A stretch of 64,000 nt of DNA from Hypomesus transpacificus (Eukaryota; Chordata; Actinopteri; Osmeriformes; Osmeridae). A program made the position numbers and the translations under genes. Below the pieces are notes generated by a model, which had not been told where the DNA came from, searched no databases, and saw only the letters and a program-made list of their open reading frames with translations. Every line of letters starts with the position of its first letter. Positions within the stretch are counted from its first letter, which is position 1. Of the stretch, positions 59,937 to 64,000 are shown one piece after another. The stretch covers positions 2,985,390 to 3,049,389 of the forward strand of contig NC_061061.1 in assembly GCF_021917145.1 (NCBI RefSeq), read 5' to 3'.

Positions 59937-62900
59937 CTGTTGTCCCACAGAAATCGATGATGAGGACCTCGTACCAGATATCGGTAAGTAGGCTACTTTG
60001 AACTGATCTGTGCTCATGGGATGCTGTGTGATTGTCGGGCACCAGAGCCTAGGCTGTGGCCCAGTCCAGGGAGGTGAGGACTGTGGACCATGTTCCTTTC
60101 TCCTGCCTCACATCATTCGACCCAGAGTGGAATAAATGAGATGTCCTGCAGCTTGAGGAGGAGGAGGAGGAGGAAGAGGAGGGGAGGGGGGAGGATGAGG
60201 AGGAGGATGCCTTCTGAACCACCTCTATACCGTCCCGCCAGCCGGCTAATCAACATTGGCATTCTCATCTCTCCTGACGCCTCTCCCTGTCACTCTTCAT
60301 TCTGCCCATGATGGGCCCTTGATAGAATTACTGAGCTGTTTAGGACAGGCAAGACAGCCGAAGAAGAACCCCCAGCTAGCTCCCAGTTAGCCCCGGGCCC
60401 CCCAGCTGCTTCCTTCTACCTCCACCCACCTCCCACTGCCTCCCCCCCTTTTGTTCCCCCCCCCCCCCCCACCCGCCCCCAACCTGAGAGGGAAGGTTGA
60501 ACGATTAACGATCCGTCCGGAGGTTCTCATCAAGCCAATCAGATTGATCGCCGAGCTGAGCAACGGGCGCTCTGCGCTCACGCCCAGCCGTGTTGAGATA
60601 ACAGCCTTTGTGTGAAGTCAGACGACCACTGTGTGATTAGGTCTTTTGTTTGGTCGTGTTGCGGGACGCGGGATGATGTCTGTGTCGCGGCCATTGTTTT
60701 GGGGAATTAAGCGTACACACGCAAACACACGGACAATCATTTAACAACCCCCCCCCCCCCCCGCCGTTGCAGGGCCGCCTGTATTGAGGACGGATGCTGA
60801 CACGGTGGGCGCAAACAAGTCCACTGGAGGAGGAGACGGAGCTCAAAGTAAGCTCACGGCCCGTCACAAACGTAGACGCGTTCGGCGGCGATCCCCACCG
60901 CGCTGTTTGCACAGGAGATGCGCTGTTTGTACTAAAGCCAACCAGCCAGTCTCACCAGCTTGTGAGAGAATCTTAATGCCGGCTGATAAAAACAATTCTT
61001 TGTTGCAGATGAATTTATCACCATCGTGATTGTGGTGGCAGTGAGTGTCGTGGCACTGTCGATCGCCGCCATCGTGGGTAAGGAATCTGGGCATCGATAA
61101 GACAACAATTATTGTGCTGTGCTCAATCACAGCTGTTTCTATGGCTCTAATTGGCTCCATGATGTGCCTATACCAACTATAATCACAGTGAATAACATAT
61201 ACTGTAGTCACGTGTATGAATAGAAATAGACAAGTTAAAGTTTTAAGAATTAACCTTAGAATCAGAAGAGATTTTATTTGCCATGAATGTTTGCACAAAC
61301 AAGGAATTTACTTTGGCAGGGAGGTGCATACATTAAACATATTGGAACCCCAGAATATTGGAACTTAAATATGTGGACTAACTATACAAAAGGAGCAAAG
61401 TCTAGCTAATACTAAGGGGGGTCTAGCTAATACTAAGGGGAATAAAAAATAATATAAAATAAAATATAAAATATAAGTAGCCCTAATTAACAATCTAACC
61501 TAAAAATACCTTAGGGTAGCATTCTTACGAAAGGACAAATGAAGAATATAAATACATTCTGACAAGCTATTGGTCTCAGTTCCATTTCTGTCACAGAGTA
61601 AACATATTGCTGTCTTGCTATTATGGGGTGGCTTGAGTAGGCTTAGGCGTAGTAAACTTTGACAGAGTGCCTGCTGAAATCCCAGAGTTGGTGGGAGATC
61701 TGTGGTTAATCCCTTGATCCAGGTGCTTGACCCTGAATACTATCCTATAGCTCCTATTTGTCATGAAAACCCTGCTAATGCTTAAGCAAACGTAAACCTT
61801 CTCCTTCCCTTTGTGAAACTACTGAAATGTTCTTCCTTTTTTTTGTACCTCGTCGCAGCTGTCGTGTTGGTGAGACGCCGCATGCACAACCGACAACAAG
61901 GGTAAGGCTACGTCGCTCTGCTCTCTCACACAATCAACCTCATTGTCTCACACCTGCTAATGTGGGTTTCTGGAGCTCGCGGTGTAATACAATACCCACG
62001 GTCCTCCGTGGATATCTTGAGGAGGGTGTCAGGTGCGTGCCTGGTGGAGACTCGGCCGCTGGGTTTGTTGACTGGGTTCTCCAGGATGATGTGAGGCAGG
62101 GTGTTCTCCAGAGCCTCTGGGTCTGAGTTTAGGCCTGGGTCTGGGTCTGGGCCTGGGCCTGCAGTCTCCAGTCTCTGTGCCTGCAGTGACACATCGTTCC
62201 CTCCTAGAGGTACAGCATGTTCAGCTTCATGCCAGGTGACTCAGGGACAGAGTGTGACAGAACCAGTCGGGTGGGTAACAGTTCCCTCTCTGCCTTGGCA
62301 ATTTGTTCCACTTCGCGGCAACACGCCAGAGCATAAAATCACACAAACGCTTGGTTGACAAAACCCAACCAGGAGCATCCAGCCAGTCGAGCCTGCCCAG
62401 GCCTGCTTTGCCATTACTGTGACAGCCTGGGGGCCTCGAACCTTGCCTACACCCCTCGCCCCACCCTGCTCAATCACTCCCAGCAACAATGACAGAGAGG
62501 GGTGGGGGGGGGAGAGAGAGAGAGAGATAGAGAGAGAGAGAGGGGGTCAATGGAGAAAAAGAGAGAGGGAGAGAGAAATGGAGAGAGGGGGGTTTGAAAG
62601 GGGAGGGAGAGAGAGAGACAGAGATGAGTTAGAGGGTGTGAACTTGCGTGACCCCACAGTGCAGGACCCAACCTGTCGCGGCCTGCAGCTCTTCACGTGA
62701 ACCGGGCAGGAGAGCCTTAGCAGTGTGGCTCCGAACGCCGCGTGGCGACACTCCCAATCAGTCCATCAGCGATCAGAACAGCCTGAACCAGTCGAGCAGG
62801 GAGACGCGTTGCCCGTCTCTCCGGGGGCTGCACGGCTCCGACACAGGTGCTTCGGCTCAACCAGCTTTTGCTTTGCTTTTCTCTCTCTCTCCTTCTTTCT

Positions 62901-63806
62901 CTCAGTGGCTCTTCCTTGAGTTGATCGCTGTGGGCCGGCGTTGTGCAGAGTAATCACTTTCCCCCGTGACAGTGAATTGGTGCTGTGTGTGAGGCAGTGT
63001 TGAGAGGTTAATGAGTTCCCAGAGCTTCACAGCTCTGCTAGCAATGCAAATAGGGAGGATAACCGACTGAGTGACTGACTGACTGACTGACTGACAGACA
63101 GACACTGATAGACAGACAGACAGACAGACAGTCAAAAAGAAAGACATACAGACAGACAGACAGACTCACAGACTGACTCACAGACACACTCACAGACAGG
63201 CTGGTCTGCGAGGGGTTAAATTCCTGTGCAGGATTACTGGGTAGCTCCTGGGGCTGCAGTCATCCCTGGCTGTGTTTGGTGCTGACTGATCGCTCCGCTG
63301 AAAAGCGGCTTAATCGCACAGCAACCCCCGGCTTGTTGCATCAACAGAGGCTCGCCAGGTTTAAAAGCCCCACCTGGGGAGGGCAGTGTGTTTGGAGGTG
63401 ATGGCGTCACCATGTAGCTGCCAGGGCCCTGCCACGCTGCACCGACACGTCTCCCGGAGCCTCGTTCCCAGAACGAGGTGACAAATCTCTTAAGCCCGAA
63501 ATGTTCACGCCGGCGTATCTAAAAGGTGGAATGCGGCGTTGGTTTGTTTATTTATTTACATCTGTTTCGACGAAACATGTGCTGTAAATTGAAACTTCAA
63601 AGTGTCAACGTTGAGAGGCGACACCTTGGAATCTTCCGCCGCATCTTTGTATGCACTCTGTGTGCGCCTGCCTCGTCCCTTCTCCTCTCGTCTCATCCCT
63701 TCTCCTCTCGTCTCATCCCTTCTCCTCCCATCTCATCCCTTCTCCTCTTTGTCTCTCCAGGATCTACTCTGTGCCCGCGGAACAAGGCCAGAAAGGGGCG
63801 GTCTAA
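59284..63806 (+). CDS. Small syndecan-like single-pass membrane protein
   Basis: Exons 59284-59329, 59712-59744, 59951-59983, 60773-60847, 61009-61077, 61859-61901 and 63761-63806 join in phase to 114 residues. Signal peptide MMRFLVLCLVLRAAIG. The ectodomain of about 45 residues is acidic, with a Ser-Gly-x-Gly site (EVGSGNGEIDDED) that fits glycosaminoglycan attachment, and an NKST glycosylation site. The transmembrane span is FITIVIVVAVSVVALSIAAI with further hydrophobic residues. The tail begins RRRMHNRQQGIYSVPAEQ, resembling the syndecan C1 / neurexin-type protein 4.1-binding motif (basic, Gly, x, Tyr, Glu), and ends GQKGAV. The syndecan EFYA end is missing. I do not recognise the exact family; a syndecan- or glycophorin-like adhesion proteoglycan is the best reading. 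Either of the first two ATG codons may be used. Confidence 0.78.
59849..59935. repeat. (TC)n microsatellite
   Basis: Long CT/TC run forming the pyrimidine tract before the exon at 59951. Confidence 0.9.
60450..60480. repeat. C-rich run
   Basis: C-run with few interruptions in an intron. A second C-run lies at about 60748-60762, just before the acceptor of the exon at 60773. Confidence 0.85.
62511..62620. repeat. (GA)n-rich tract
   Basis: Imperfect GA/GAGAGG repeats. Confidence 0.85.
63063..63165. repeat. GACT/GACA tetranucleotide array
   Basis: GACT units pass into GACA units, with short interruptions. Confidence 0.85.
63671..63750. repeat. 20-base minisatellite next to an acceptor
   Basis: About four copies of TCTCATCCCTTCTCCTCTCG directly before the acceptor of the last coding exon (63761). 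The array supplies the pyrimidine tract. Confidence 0.85.
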
Positions 63807-64000
63807 CCCAACACGGCCCACGGGACACCTGGAGGAGAGGACCAATGCACTGAGCTCTATCACACACTGCCCTTTGACCCAGGAAGTGGACACATCATGG
63901 CCCCCCCTCAGACCCACCCTGCCCTTATAGCACCACCCCCACCCCCACCCCCACCCCCACCCCCACCTCACCCACACCCCCACCCCGCCATTCCTTCCTC
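63807..64000 (+). other. 3' UTR of membrane-protein gene, cut by window end
   Basis: Follows the TAA at 63804-63806. It contains a (CCCCCA)n array at about 63931-63987. No polyadenylation signal before the window ends. Confidence 0.6.

Larger units (their letters stand above)
61902..63760 (+). other. Last intron of the membrane-protein gene
   Basis: Contains a (GA)n tract at about 62511-62620, a GACT/GACA tetranucleotide array at about 63063-63165 and a 20-base minisatellite at 63671-63750. No other gene recognised. Confidence 0.6.

Noticed and set aside
1..64000. CRISPR arrays, operons, phage or plasmid features
   Set aside because: The sequence is intron-rich vertebrate DNA. The tandem arrays found have no spacer structure.

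Overview
The window is vertebrate nuclear DNA, most likely from a teleost fish. Genes are split into many short exons with GT-AG introns, and AATAAA signals follow the stop codons. Fish-type repeats are abundant: hAT and Harbinger-like DNA elements, an L2-type LINE 3' end, and retro-elements with TTTGATT tails. The gene content (nfkbid, two FXYD genes, an FCGBP-like gene) matches families that lie on human 19q13, so this is probably a conserved block. No prokaryotic, viral or CRISPR feature was seen.

Layout. 1-7.1 kb is a gene-free transposon graveyard with three DNA elements that still show clean target-site duplications, a long inverted repeat, and a relic of a BED-finger hAT transposase. 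7.2-13.9 kb (+) is nfkbid, an ankyrin-repeat nuclear IkB; eleven exons join in frame from about 9.3 kb, and a plausible tiny first exon lies at 7.2 kb. 14.05-17 kb (-) is an fxyd7-like gene, convergent with nfkbid. 19.5-23.9 kb (-) is a phospholemman-like fxyd1 gene, head-to-tail with fxyd7. 27.7-41.1 kb (-) is a large secreted IgGFc-binding-protein (FCGBP)-like gene: signal peptide, IgGFc-binding domain, six complete VWD-C8 units and a degenerate seventh VWD, about 3,009 residues. One of its exons carries an apparent frameshift. 42-51 kb (-) holds scattered decayed fragments of another VWD/C8/TIL protein, broken by stops and by a hAT element. 51.9-53.1 kb is a nested transposon pair. 59.3-63.8 kb (+) is a small single-pass membrane protein of 114 residues with a Ser-Gly acidic site and a syndecan-like juxtamembrane motif. 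A 100-base assembly gap lies at 58008-58107.

How the genes relate. The two FXYD proteins are single-span regulators of Na,K-ATPase. nfkbid is a nuclear modulator of NF-kB target genes. The FCGBP-like protein is a mucus-type secreted glycoprotein. They are linked by synteny rather than by one pathway. Exon joins were worked out by hand from splice sites, reading phase and family resemblance; no alignment or transcript data were available.
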